Positions 12,301-26,857 of a DNA stretch of 64,000 nucleotides are shown here, one piece after another (within the stretch, counting starts at the first letter, position 1; each line of letters starts with the position of its first letter). The stretch covers positions 26,263,692 to 26,327,691 of the forward strand of contig OZ022244.1 in assembly GCA_963978895.1 (NCBI GenBank), given 5' to 3'. Position numbers and translations under genes: made by a program. Under the pieces are notes generated by a model, which had not been told where the DNA came from, searched no databases, and was given only the letters and a program-made list of their open reading frames with translations. The stretch comes from Erpobdella octoculata (lineage: Eukaryota; Annelida; Clitellata; Hirudinida; Erpobdellidae).

Positions 12301-15300
12301 GGTTTTAAGTTTTGAAAAATTAAAATTGCCAAAACTTAAAAATAACATCAGATCCTAATAGAACTCGGCCCAACGATCACGAAAAAATGGTCCTTTTTGC
12401 TCTAGGACGCTCCGTTTAGGAGATATAGCGGTTTTAAGTTTTGAAAAATTAAAATTGCCAAAACTTAAAAATAACATCAGATCCTAATAGAACTCGGCCC
12501 GACGATCACGAAAAAGTGTTCCTTTTTGCTCTAGGACGCTCCGTTTAGGAGATATAGCGGTTTAAAGTTTTGAAAAATTAAAATTGCCGAAACTTGAAAA
12601 TAACATCATATCCTTATAGAATTCGGCCCGACGATCACGAAAAAATGGTCCTTTTTGCTCTAGGACGCTCCGTTTAGGAGATATAGCGGTTTTAAGTTTT
12701 GAAAAATTAAAATTGCCAAAACTTAAAAATAACATCAGATCCTAATACAACTCGGCCCGACGATCACGAAAAAGTGTTCCTTTTTGCTCTAGGACGCTCC
12801 GTTTAGGAGATATAGCGGTTTAAAGTTTTGAAAAATTAAAATTGCCGAAACTTGAAAATAACATCATATCCTTATAGAATTCGGCCCGACGATCACGAAA
12901 AAGTGGTCCTTTTTGCTCTAGGACGCTCCGTTTAGGAGATATAGCGGTTTAAAGTTTTGAAAAATTAAAATTTCCAAAACTAAAAAATAACATCAGATCC
13001 TAATAGAACTCGGCCCGACGATCACGAAAAAGTGGGCCTTTTTGCTCTAGGACGCTCCGTTTAGGATATATAGCGGTTTAAAGTTTTGATAAATTAAAAT
13101 TTCCAAAACTAAAAAATAACATCAGAACCTAATAGAACTCGGCCCAACGATCACGAAAAAGTGTTCCTTTTTGCTCTAGGACGCTCCGTTTAGGAGATAT
13201 AGCGGTTTAAAGTTTTGAAAAATTAAAATTGCCAAAACTTAAAAATAACTTATTATCTTAATAGAACTCGGCCCGACGATCTCGAAAAAGTGGTCCTTTT
13301 TGCTCTAGGACGCTCCGTTCAGGAGATATAGCGGTTTTAAGTTTTGAAAAATTAAAATTGCCAAAACTTAAAAATAACATCAGATCCTAATAGAACTCGG
13401 CCCAACGATCACGAAAAAGTGGGCCTTTTTGCTCTAGGACGCTCCGTTTAGGATATATAGGGGTTTAAAGTTTTGATAAATTAAAATTTCCAAAACTAAA
13501 AAATAACATCAGATCCTAATAGAACTCGGCCCGACGATCACGAAAAAGTGGGCCTTTTTGCTCTAGGACGCTCCGTTTAGGATATATAGCGGTTTAAAGT
13601 TTTGATAAATTAAAATTTCCAAAACTAAAAAATAACATCAGAACCTAATAGAACTCGGCCCAACGATCACGAAAAAGTGTTCCTTTTTGCTCTAGGACGC
13701 TCCGTTTAGGAGATATAGCGGTTTAAAGTTTTGAAAAATTAAAATTGCCAAAACTTAAAAATAACTTATTATCTTAATAGAACTCGGCCCGACGATCACG
13801 GAAAAGTGGTCCTTTTTGCTCTAGGACGCTCCGTTTAGGAGATATAGCGGTTTAAAGTTTTGAAAAATTAAAATTGCCAAAACTTAAAAATAACTTATTA
13901 TCTTAATAGAACTCGGCCCGACGATCACGAAAAAGTGGTCCTTTTTGCTCTAGGACGCTCCGTTCAGGAGATATAGCGGTTTTAAGTTTTGAAAAATTAA
14001 AATTGCCGAAACTTGAAAATAACATCATATCCTTATAGAATTCGGCCCGACGATCCCGAAAAAGTGGTCCTTTTTGCTCTAGGACGCTCCGTTTAGGAGA
14101 TATAGCGGTTTGAAGTTTTGAAAAATTAAAATTTCCAAATAAAAAATAACATCAGATCCTAATAGAACTCGGCCCGACGATCACGAAAAAGTGGGCCTTT
14201 TGGCTCTAGGACGCTCCGTTTAGGAGATATAGCGGTTTTAAGTTTTGAAAAATTAAAATTGCCAAAACTTAAAAATAACATCAGATCCTAATAGAACTCG
14301 GCCCGACGATCACGAAAAAGTGTTCCTTTTTGCTCTAGGACGCTCCGTTTAGGAGATATAGCGGTTTAAAGTTTTGAAAAATTAAAATTGCCAAAACTTA
14401 AAAATAACATCAGATCCTAATAGAACTCGGCCCGACGATCACGAAAAAGTGTTCCTTTTTGCACTAGGACGCTCCGTTTAGGAGATATAGCGGTTTAAAG
14501 TTTTGAAAAATTAAAATTGCCAAAACTTAAAAATAACATCAGATCCTAATGGAACTCGGCCCGACGATCACGAAAAAGTGTTCCTTTTTGCTCTAGGACG
14601 CTCCGTTTAGGAGATATAGCGGTTTAAAGTTTTGAAAAATTAAAATTGCCAAAACTTAAAAATAACTTATTATCTTAATAGAACTCGGCCCGACGATCAC
14701 GAAAAAGTGGTCCTTTTTGCTCTAGGACGCTCCGTTCAGGAGATATAGCGGTTTAAAGTTTTGAAAAATTAATATTGCCAAAACTTAAAAATAACTTATT
14801 GTCTTAATAGAACTCGGCCCGACAATAACGAAAAAGTGTTCCTTTTTGCTCTAGGACGCTCCGTTTAGGAGATATAGCGGTTTTAAGTTTTGAAAAATTA
14901 AAATTGCCAAAACTTAAAAATAACTTATTATCTTAATAGAACTCGGCCCAACGATCACGAAAAAGTGGTCCTTTTTGCTCTAGGACGCTCCGTTTAGGAG
15001 ATATAGCGGTTTTAAGTTTTGAAAAATTAAAATTGCCAAAACTTAAAAATAACATCAGATCCTAATAGAACTCGGCCCGACGATCACGAAAAAGTGTTCC
15101 TTTTTGCTCTAGGACGCTCCGTTTAGGAGATATAGCGGTTTAAAGTTTTGAAAAATTAAAATTGCCAAAACTTAAAAATAACATCAGATCCTAATAGAAC
15201 TCGGCCCGACGATCACGAAAAAGTGTTCCTTTTTGCACTAGGACGCTCCGTTTAGGAGATATAGCGGTTTAAAGTTTTGAAAAATTAAAATTGCCAAAAC

Positions 15301-18300
15301 TTAAAAATAACATCAGATCCTAATGGAACTCGGCCCGACGATCACGAAAAAGTGTTCCTTTTTGCTCTAGGACGCTCCGTTTAGGAGATATAGCGGTTTA
15401 AAGTTTTGAAAAATTAAAATTGCCAAAACTTAAAAATAACTTATTATCTTAATAGAACTCGGCCCGACGATCACGAAAAAGTGGTCCTTTTTGCTCTAGG
15501 ACGCTCCGTTCAGGAGATATAGCGGTTTAATGTTTTGAAAAATTAATATTGCCAAAACTTAAAAATAACTTATTGTCTTAATAGAACTCGGCCCGACAAT
15601 AACGAAAAAGTGTTCCTTTTTGCTCTAGGACGCTCCGTTTAGGAGATATAGCGGTTTTAAGTTTTGAAAAATTAAAATTGCCAAAACTTAAAAATAACTT
15701 ATTATCTTAATAGAACTCGGCCCGACGATCACGAAAAAGTAGTCCTTTTTGCTCTAGGACGCTCCGTTTAGGAGATATAGCGGTTTAAAGTTTTGAAAAA
15801 TTAAAATTTCCAAAACTAAAAAATAACATCAGAACCTAATAGAACTCGGCCCAACGATCACGAAAAAGTGTTCCTTTTTGCTCTAGGACGCTCCGTTTAG
15901 GAGATATAGCGGTTTAAAGTTTTGAAAAATTAAAATTTCCAAAACTAAAAAATAACTTATTATCTTAATTGAACTCGGCCCGACGATCACGAAAAAGTGG
16001 TCCTTTTTGCTCTAGGACGCTCCGTTTAGGAGATATAGCGGTTTAAAGTTTTGAAAAATTAAAATTGCCAAAACTTAAAAATAACATCAGATCCTAGTAG
16101 AATTCGGCCCGACTATCACGAAAAAGTGGTCCTTTTTGCTCTTGGACGCTCCGTTTAGGAGATATAGCGGTTTAAAGTTTTGAAAAATTAAAATTGCCAA
16201 AACTAAAAAATAACATCAGATCCTAATAGAACTCGGCCCGACGATCACGAAAAAGTGGTCCTTTTTGCTCTAGGACGCTCCGTTTAGGAGATATAGCGGT
16301 TTAAAGTTTTGAAAAATTAAAATTTCCAAAACTAAAAAATAACATCAGATCCTAATAGAACTCGGCCCGACGATCACGAAAAAGTGGTCCTTTTTGCTCT
16401 AGGACGCTCCGTTTAGGAGATATAGCGGTTTTAAGTTTTGAAAAATTAAAATTGCCAAAACTTAAAAATAACATCAGATCCTAATAGAAATCGGCCCAAC
16501 GATCACGAAAAAGTGGTCCTTTTTGCTCTAGGACGCTCCGTTTAGGAGATATAGCGGTTTAAAGTTTTGAAAAATTAAAATTGCCAAAACTTAAAAATAA
16601 CTTATTATCTTAATAGAACTCGGCCCGACGATCACGAAAAAGTGGTCCTTTTTGCTCTAGGACGCTCCGTTCAGGAGATATAGCGGTTTTAAGTTTTGAA
16701 AAATTAAAATTGCCAAAACTTAAAAAATAACATCAGATCCTAATAGAACTCGGCCCAACGATCACGAAAAAATGGTCCTTTTTGCTCTAGGACGCTCCGT
16801 TTAGGAGATATAGCGGTTTTAAGTTTTGAAAAATTAAAATTGCCAAAACTTAAAAATAACATCAGATCCTAATAGAACTCGGCCCAACGATCACGAAAAA
16901 GTGTTCCTTTTTGCTCTAGGACGCTCCGTTTAGGAGATATAGCGGTTTAAAGTTTTGAAAAATTAAAATTGCCAAAACTTAAAAATAACTTATTATCTTA
17001 ATAGAACTCGGCCCGACGATCACGAAAAAGTGGTCCTTTTTGCTCTAGGACGCTCCGATTAGGAGATATAGCGGTTTAAAGTTTTGAAAAATTAAAATTG
17101 CCAAAACTTAAAAATAACTTATTATCTTAATAGAACTCGGCCCGACGATCACGAAAAAGTGGTCCTTTTTGCTCTAGGACGCTCCGTTCAGGAGATATAG
17201 CGGTTTTAAGTTTTGAAAAATTAAAATTGCCAAAACTTAAAAATAACATCAGATCCTAATAGAACTCGGCCCAACGATCACGAAAAAATGGTCCTTTTTG
17301 CTCTAGGACGCTCCGTTTAGGAGATATAGCGGTTTTAAGTTTTGAAAAATTAAAATTGCCAAAACTTAAAAATAACATCAGATCCTAATAGAACTCGGCC
17401 CAACGATCACGAAAAAGTGGTCCTTTTTGCTCTAGGACGCTCCGTTTAGGAGATATAGCGGTTTAAAGTTTTGAAAAATTAAAATTTCCAAAACTAAAAA
17501 ATAACATCAGATCCTAATAGAACTCGGCCCGACGATCACGAAAAAGTGGGCCTTTTTGCTCTAGGACGCTCCGTTTAGGATATATAGCGGTTTAAAGTTT
17601 TGATAAATTACAATTTCCAAAACTAAAAAATAACATCAGAACCTAATAGAACTCGGCCCAACGATCACGAAAAAGTGTTCCTTTTTGCTCTAGGACGCTC
17701 CGTTTAGGGTTAGGGTTAGGGTTAGGGTTAGGGTTAGGGTTAGGGTTAGGGTTCCTAATAGAACTCGGCCCAACGATCACGAAAAAATGGTCCTTTTTGC
17801 TCTAGGACGCTCCGTTTAGGAGATATAGCGGTTTTAAGTTTTGAAAAATTAAAATTTCCAAAACTAAAAAATAACATCAGATCCTAATAGAACTCGGCCC
17901 GACGATCACGAAAAAGTGGTCCTTTTTGTTCTAGGACGCTCCGTTTAGGAGATATAGCGGTTTAAAGTTTTGAAAAATTAAAATTGCCAAAACTTAAAAA
18001 TAACTTATTATCTTAATAGAACTCGGCCCGACGATCACGAAAAAGTGGTCCTTTTTGCTCTAGGACGCTCCGTTCAGGAGATATAGCGGTTTTAAGTTTT
18101 GAAAAATTAAAATTGCCGAAACTTGAAAATAACATCATATCCTTATAGAATTCGGCCCGACGATCACGAAAAAGTGGTCCTTTTTGCTCTAGGACGCTCC
18201 GTTTAGGAGATATAGCGGTTTAAAGTTTTGAAAAATTAAAATTTCCAAAACTAAAAAATAACATCAGATCCTAATAGAACTCGGCCCGACGATCACGAAA

Positions 18301-21300
18301 AAGTGGGCCTTTTGGCTCTAGGACGCTCCGTTTAGGATATATAGCGGTTTAAAGTTTTGATAAATTAAAATTTCCAAAACTAAAAAATAACATCAGAACC
18401 TAATAGAACTCGGCCCAACGATCACGAAAAAGTGGTCCTTTTTGCTCTAGGACGCTCCGTTTAGGAGATATAGCGGTTTTAAGTTTTGAAAAATTAAAAT
18501 TGCCAAAACTTAAAAATAACATCAGATCCTAATAGAACTCGGCCCGACGATCACGAAAAAGTGGGCCTTTTTGCTCTAGGACGCTCCGTTTAGGATATAT
18601 AGCGGTTTAAAGTTTTGATAAATTAAAATTTCCAAAACTAAAAAATAACATCAGAACCTAATAGAACTCGGCCCAACGATCACGAAAAAGTGTTCCTTTT
18701 TGCTCTAGGACGCTCCGTTTAGGAGATATAGCGGTTTAAAGTTTTGAAAAATTAAAATTGCCAAAACTTAAAAATAACTTATTATCTTAATAGAACTCGG
18801 CCCGACGATCACGGAAAAGTGGTCCTTTTTGCTCTAGGACGCTCCGTTTAGGAGATATAGCGGTTTAAAGTTTTGAAAAATTAAAATTGCCAAAACTTAA
18901 AAATAACTTATTATCTTAATAGAACTCGGCCCGACGATCACGAAAAAGTGGTCCTTTTTGCTCTAGGACGCTCCGTTCAGGAGATATAGCGGTTTTAAGT
19001 TTTGAAAAATTAAAATTGCCGAAACTTGAAAATAACATCATATCCTTATAGAATTCGGCCCGACGATCCCGAAAAAGTGGTCCTTTTTGCTCTAGGACGC
19101 TCCGTTTAGGAGATATAGCGGTTTGAAGTTTTGAAAAATTAAAATTTCCAAATAAAAAATAACATCAGATCCTAATAGAACTCGGCCCGACGATCACGAA
19201 AAAGTGGGCCTTTTGGCTCTAGGACGCTCCGTTTAGGAGATATAGCGGTTTTAAGTTTTGAAAAATTAAAATTGCCAAAACTTAAAAATAACATCAGATC
19301 CTAATAGAACTCGGCCCGACGATCACGAAAAAGTGTTCCTTTTTGCTCTAGGACGCTCCGTTTAGGAGATATAGCGGTTTAAAGTTTTGAAAAATTAAAA
19401 TTGCCAAAACTTAAAAATAACATCAGATCCTAATAGAACTCGGCCCGACGATCACGAAAAAGTGTTCCTTTTTGCACTAGGACGCTCCGTTTAGGAGATA
19501 TAGCGGTTTAAAGTTTTGAAAAATTAAAATTGCCAAAACTTAAAAATAACATCAGATCCTAATGGAACTCGGCCCGACGATCACGAAAAAGTGTTCCTTT
19601 TTGCTCTAGGACGCTCCGTTTAGGAGATATAGCGGTTTAAAGTTTTGAAAAATTAAAATTGCCAAAACTTAAAAATAACTTATTATCTTAATAGAACTCG
19701 GCCCGACGATCACGAAAAAGTGGTCCTTTTTGCTCTAGGACGCTCCGTTCAGGAGATATAGCGGTTTAAAGTTTTGAAAAATTAATATTGCCAAAACTTA
19801 AAAATAACTTATTGTCTTAATAGAACTCGGCCCGACAATAACGAAAAAGTGTTCCTTTTTGCTCTAGGACGCTCCGTTTAGGAGATATAGCGGTTTAAAG
19901 TTTTGAAAAATTAAAATTTCCAAAACTAAAAAATAACATCAGAACCTAATAGAACTCGGCCCAACGATCACGAAAAAGTGTTCCTTTTTGCTCTAGGACG
20001 CTCCGTTTAGGAGATATAGCGGTTTAAAGTTTTGAAAAATTAAAATTTCCAAAACTAAAAAATAACTTATTATCTTAATTGAACTCGGCCCGACGATCAC
20101 GAAAAAGTGGTCCTTTTTGCTCTAGGACGCTCCGTTTAGGAGATATAGCGGTTTAAAGTTTTGAAAAATTAAAATTGCCAAAACTTAAAAATAACATCAG
20201 ATCCTAGTAGAATTCGGCCCGACTATCACGAAAAAGTGGTCCTTTTTGCTCTTGGACGCTCCGTTTAGGAGATATAGCGGTTTAAAGTTTTGAAAAATTA
20301 AAATTGCCAAAACTAAAAAATAACATCAGATCCTAATAGAACTCGGCCCGACGATCACGAAAAAGTGGTCCTTTTTGCTCTAGGACGCTCCGTTTAGGAG
20401 ATATAGCGGTTTAAAGTTTTGAAAAATTAAAATTTCCAAAACTAAAAAATAACATCAGATCCTAATAGAACTCGGCCCGACGATCACGAAAAAGTGGTCC
20501 TTTTTGCTCTAGGACGCTCCGTTTAGGAGATATAGCGGTTTTAAGTTTTGAAAAATTAAAATTGCCAAAACTTAAAAATAACATCAGATCCTAATAGAAA
20601 TCGGCCCAACGATCACGAAAAAGTGGTCCTTTTTGCTCTAGGACGCTCCGTTTAGGAGATATAGCGGTTTAAAGTTTTGAAAAATTAAAATTTCCAAAAC
20701 TAAAAAATAACATCAGATCCTAATAGAACTCGGCCCGACGATCACGAAAAAGTGGGCCTTTTTGCTCTAGGACGCTCCGTTTAGGATATATAGCGGTTTA
20801 AAGTTTTGATAAATTAAAATTTCCAAAACTAAAAAATAACATCAGAACCTAATAGAACTCGGCCCAACGATCACGAAAAAGTGTTCCTTTTTGCTCTAGG
20901 ACGCTCCGTTTAGGAGATATAGCGGTTTAAAGTTTTGAAAAATTAAAATTGCCGAAACTTGAAAATAACATCATATCCTTATAGAATTCGGCCCGACGAT
21001 CACGAAAAAATGGTCCTTTTTGCTCTAGGACGCTCCGTTTAGGAGATATAGCGGTTTTAAGTTTTGAAAAATTAAAATTGCCGAAACTTGAAAATAACAT
21101 CATATCCTTATAGAATTCGGCCCGACGATCACGAAAAAGTGGTCCTTTTTGCTCTAGGATGCTCCGTTTAGGAGATATAGCGGTTTAAAGTTTTGAAAAA
21201 TTAAAATTTCCAAAACTAAAAAATAACATCAGATCCTAATAGAACTCGGCCCGACGATCACGAAAAAGTGGGCCTTTTGGCTCTAGGACGCTCCGTTTAG

Positions 21301-24300
21301 GATATATAGCGGTTTAAAGTTTTGATAAATTAAAATTTCCAAAACTAAAAAATAACATCAGAACCTAATAGAACTCGGCCCGACGATCACGAAAAAGTGT
21401 TCCTTTTTGCTCTAGGACGCTCCGTTTAGGAGATATAGCGGTTTTAAGTTTTGAAAAATTAAAATTTCCAAAACTAAAAAATAACATCAGATCCTAATAG
21501 AACTCGGCCCGACGATCACGAAAAAGTGGGCCTTTTGGCTCTAGGACGCTCCGTTTAGGATATATAGCGGTTTAAAGTTTTGATAAATTAAAATTTCCAA
21601 AACTAAAAAATAACATCAGAACCTAATAGAACTCGGCCCAACGATCACGAAAAAGTGTTCCTTTTTGCTCTAGGACGCTCCGTTTAGGAGATATAGCGGT
21701 TTAAAGTTTTGAAAAATTAAAATTGCCAAAACTTAAAAATAACTTATTATCTTAATAGAACTCGGCCCGACGATCACGAAAAAGTGGTCCTTTTTGCTCT
21801 AGGACGCTCCGTTTAGGAGATATAGCGGTTTAAAGTTTTAAAAAATTAAAATTGCCAAAATTAAAAAATAACATCAGATCCTAATAGAACTCGGCCCAAC
21901 GATCACGAAAAAATGGTCCTTTTTGCTCTAGGACGCTCCGTTTAGGAGATATAGCGGTTTTAAGTTTTGAAAAATTAAAATTGCCAAAACTTAAAAATAA
22001 CATCAGATCCTAATAGAACTCGGCCCGACGATCACGAAAAAGTGTTCCTTTTTGCTCTAGGACGCTCCGTTTAGGAGATATAGCGGTTTAAAGTTTTGAA
22101 AAATTAAAATTGCCGAAACTTGAAAATAACATCATATCCTTATAGAATTCGGCCCGACGATCACGAAAAAATGGTCCTTTTTGCTCTAGGACGCTCCGTT
22201 TAGGAGATATAGCGGTTTTAAGTTTTGAAAAATTAAAATTGCCGAAACTTGAAAATAACATCATATCCTTATAGAATTCGGCCCGACGATCACGAAAAAG
22301 TGGTCCTTTTTGCTCTAGGATGCTCCGTTTAGGAGATATAGCGGTTTAAAGTTTTGAAAAATTAAAATTTCCAAAACTAAAAAATAACATCAGATCCTAA
22401 TAGAACTCGGCCCGACGATCACGAAAAAGTGGGCCTTTTGGCTCTAGGACGCTCCGTTTAGGATATATAGCGGTTTAAAGTTTTGATAAATTAAAATTTC
22501 CAAAACTAAAAAATAACATCAGAACCTAATAGAACTCTGCCCAACGATCACGAAAAAGTGTTCCTTTTTGCTCTAGGACGCTCCGTTTAGGAGATATAGC
22601 GGTTTAAAGTTTTGAAAAATTAAAATTGCCAAAACTTAAAAATAACTTATTATCTTAATAGAACTCGGCCCGACGATCACGAAAAAGTGGTCCTTTTTGC
22701 TCTAGGATGCTCCGTTTAGGAGATATAGCGGTTTAAAGTTTTGAAAAATTAAAATTTCCAAAACTAAAAAATAACATCAGATCCTAATAGAACTCGGCCC
22801 GACGATCACGAAAAAGTGGGCCTTTTGGCTCTAGGACGCTCCGTTTAGGATATATAGCGGTTTAAAGTTTTGATAAATTAAAATTTCCAAAACTAAAAAA
22901 TAACATCAGAACCTAATAGAACTCTGCCCAACGATCACGAAAAAGTGTTCCTTTTTGCTCTAGGACGCTCCGTTTAGGAGATATAGAGGTTTAAAGTTTT
23001 GAAAAATTAAAATTGCCAAAACTTAAAAATAACTTATTATCTTAATAGAACTCGGCCCGACGATCACGAAAAAGTGGTCCTTTTTGCTCTAGGACGCTCC
23101 GTTCAGGAGATATAGCGGTTTTAAGTTTTGAAAAATTAAAATTGCCAAAACTTAAAAATAACATCAGATCCTAATAGAACTCGGCCCGACGATCACGAAA
23201 AAGTGGGCCTTTTTGCTCTAGGACGCTCCGTTTAGGATATATAGCGGTTTAAAGTTTTGATAAATTAAAATTTCCAAAACTAAAAAATAACATCAGAACC
23301 TAATAGAACTCGGCCCAACGATCACGAAAAAGTGTTCCTTTTTGCTCTAGGACGCTCCGTTTAGGAGATATAGCGGCTTAAAGTTTTGAAAAATTAAAAT
23401 TGCCAAAACTAAAAAATAACATCAGATCCTAATAAAACTCGGCCCGACGATCACGAAAAAGTGGTCCTTTTTGCTCTAGGACGCTCCGTTTAGGAGATAT
23501 AGCGGTTTTAAGTTTTGAAAAATTAAAATTGCCAAAACTTAAAAATAACATCAGATCCTAATAGAACTCGGCCCGACGATCACGAAAAAGTGGGCCTTTT
23601 TGCTCTAGGACGCTCCGTTTAGGATATATAGCGGTTTAAAGTTTTGATAAATTAAAATTTCCAAAACTAAAAAATAACATCATATCCTTATAGAATTCGG
23701 CCCGACGATCACGAAAAAGTGGTCCTTTTTGCTCTAGGATGCTCCGTTTAGGAGATATAGCGGTTTAAAGTTTTGAAAAATTAAAATTGCCAAAACTTAA
23801 AAATAACTTATTATCTTAATAGAACTCGGCCCGACGATCACGAAAAAGTGGTCCTTTTTGCTCTAGGACGCTCCGTTCAGGAGATATAGCGGTTTTAAGT
23901 TTTGAAAAATTAAAATTGCCAAAACTTAAAAAATAACATCAGATCCTAATAGAACTCGGCCCAACGATCACGAAAAAATGGTCCTTTTTGCTCTAGGACG
24001 CTCCGTTTAGGAGATATAGCGGTTTTAAGTTTTGAAAAATTAAAATTGCCAAAACTTAAAAATAACATCAGATCCTTATAGAACTCGGCCCAACGATCAC
24101 GAAAAAGTGGTCCTTTTTGCTCTAGGACGCTCCGTTTAGGAGATATAGCGGTTTAAAGTTTTGAAAAATTAAAATTTCCAAAACTAAAAAATAACATCAG
24201 AACCTAATAGAACTCGGCCCAACGATCACGAAAAAGTGTTCCTTTTTGCTCTAGGACGCTCCGTTTAGGAGATATAGCGGCTTAAAGTTTTGAAAAATTA

Positions 24301-26745
24301 AAATTGCCAAAACTTAAAAATAACTTATTATCTTAATAGAACTCGGCCCGACGATCACGAAAAAGTGGTCCTTTTTGCTCTAGGACGCTCCGTTTAGGAG
24401 ATATAGCGGTTTAAAGTTTTGAAAAATTAAAATTGCCAAAACTTAAAAATAACATCAGATCCTAGTAGAATTCGGCCCGACTATCACGAAAAAGTGGTCC
24501 TTTTTGCTCTTGGACGCTCCGTTTAGGAGATATAGCGGTTTAAAGTTTTGAAAAATTAAAATTTCCAAAACTAAAAAATAACATCAGATCCTAATAGAAC
24601 TCGGCCCGACGATCACGAAAAAGTGGTCCTTTTTGCTCTAGGACGCTCCGTTTAGGAGATATAGCGGTTTAAAGTTTTGAAAAATTAAAATTGCCAAAAC
24701 TTAAAAATAACTTATTATCTTAATAGAACTCGGCCCGACGATCACGAAAAAGTGGTCCTTTTTGCTCTAGGACGCTCCGTTCAGGAGATATAGCGGTTTT
24801 AAGTTTTGAAAAATTAAAATTGCCAAAACTTAAAAAATAACATCAGATCCTAATAGAACTCGGCCCAACGATCACGAAAAAATGGTCCTTTTTGCTCTAG
24901 GACGCTCCGTTTAGGAGATATAGCGGTTTTAAGTTTTGAAAAATTAAAATTGCCAAAACTTAAAAATAACTTATTATCTTAATAGAACTCGGCCCGACGA
25001 TCACGAAAAAGTGGTCCTTTTTGCTCTAGGACGCTCCGTTTAGGAGATATAGCGGTTTAAAGTTTTGAAAAATTAAAATTGCCAAAACTTAAAAATAACA
25101 TCAGATCCTAGTAGAATTCGGCCCGACTATCACGAAAAAGTGGTCCTTTTTGCTCTTGGACGCTCCGTTTAGGAGATATAGCGGTTTAAAGTTTTGAAAA
25201 ATTAAAATTTCCAAAACTAAAAAATAACATCAGATCCTAATAAAACTCGGCCCGACGATCACGAAAAAGTGGTCCTTTTTGCTCTAGGACGCTCCGTTTA
25301 GGAGATATAGCGGTTTAAAGTTTTGAAAAATTAAAATTGCCAAAACTTAAAAATAACTTATTATCTTAATAGAACTCGGCCCGACGATCACGAAAAAGTG
25401 GTCCTTTTTGCTCTAGGACGCTCCGTTCAGGAGATATAGCGGTTTTAAGTTTTGAAAAATTAAAATTGCCAAAACTTAAAAAATAACATCAGATCCTAAT
25501 AGAACTCGGCCCAACGATCACGAAAAAATGGTCCTTTTTGCTCTAGGACGCTCCGTTTAGGAGATATAGCGGTTTTAAGTTTTAAAAAATTAAAATTGCC
25601 AAAACTTAAAAATAACATCAGATCCTTATAGAACTCGGCCCAACGATCACGAAAAAGTGGTCCTTTTTGCTCTAGGACGCTCCGTTTAGGAGATATAGCG
25701 GTTTAAAGTTTTGAAAAATTAAAATTTCCAAAACTAAAAAATAACATCAGAACCTAATAGAACTCGGCCCAACGATCACGAAAAAGTGTTCCTTTTTGCT
25801 CTAGGACGCTCCGTTTAGGAGATATAGCGGCTTAAAGTTTTGAAAAATTAAAATTGCCAAAACTTAAAAATAACTTATTATATTAATAGAACTCGGCCCG
25901 ACGATCACGAAAAAGTGGTCCTTTTTGCTCTAGGACGCTCCGTTTAGGAGATATAGCGGCTTAAAGTTTTGAAAAATTAAAATTGCCAAAACTTAAAAAT
26001 AACTTATTATATTAATAGAACTCGGCCCGACGATCACGAAAAAGTGGTCCTTTTTGCTCTAGGACGCTCCGTTTAGGAGATATAGCGGTTTAAAGTTTTG
26101 AAAAATTAAAATTGCCAAAATTGAAAAATAACATCAGATCCTAATAGAACTCGGCCCGACGATCACGAAAAAGTGGTCCTTTTTGCTCTCGGACACTCCG
26201 TTTAGGAGATATAGCGGTTTTAAGTTTTGAAAAATTAAAATTGCCAAAATTAAAAAATAACATAAGATCCTAATAGAACTCGGCCCGACGATCACGAAAA
26301 AGTGGTCCTTTTTGCTCTAGGACGCTCCGTTTAGGAGATATAACGGTTTAAAGTTTTGAAAAATTAAAATTTCCAAAACTAAAAAATAACATCAGATCCT
26401 AATAGAACTCGGCCCGACGTTCACGAAAAAGTGGTCCTTTTTGCTCTAGGACGCTCCGTTTAGGAGATAAAGCGGTTTAAAGTTTTGACAAATTAAAGTT
26501 GCCAAAACTTGAAGAAAAAAACTCCCTATCATAATAGAACTGAGAACTCGTCCCGACGATTGCTCCAGGACGCTCCGTTTAGTATTGAAGTTTTGAAAAA
26601 TAAAAATTGCCGAATCTAAAAATAATAACTTAAGATCTTAATTGAATTCGGCCCGACGATCACGAAAATGAGGTCCTTTTTGCTCTGGGACGCACAGTTT
26701 AGGAGATATAGGGGTTTTAAATTTTTAAAAATTAAAATTGCTAAA
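6363..26745. repeat. 129-bp satellite array with higher-order repeats
   Basis: About 158 head-to-tail monomers of 129 bp. Diagnostic variants are the junctions CATCAGATCC, CTTATTATCTT, CATCATATCC and CATCAGAACC, together with GTGGTCC, GTGGGCC or GTGTTCC. Their order repeats as 12- to 15-monomer blocks: the blocks starting near 8086, 10021 and 11569 share the same series, with spacings of 1935 (15x129) and 1548 (12x129). No reading frame persists. The last copies, after 26500, decay. The array could be pericentromeric or subtelomeric. Confidence 0.95.
17704..17751 (+). repeat. Interstitial telomeric repeat, (TTAGGG)8
   Basis: Eight perfect TTAGGG units sit inside the satellite. The left junction reuses the TTTAGG of the monomer and the right junction enters at CCTAATAG of the next monomer. 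Compared with neighbouring monomers, 62 bases of satellite are replaced by 45 bases of telomere repeat. TTAGGG is the common metazoan telomere unit. Confidence 0.97.
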
Positions 26746-26857
26746 AGTTAACAGAAGATCTGTCTACTTTTAATTTTTCACAACATAATTAATTTTTAAA
26801 CCCACCAAGCCATCAACACAACCAAAGAAAAAAAACAGGTTAATCTATATATATAAA

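Noticed and set aside
4333..26745. CRISPR-like array
   Set aside because: The repeats are continuous 129-bp monomers without unique spacers in a eukaryotic genome.
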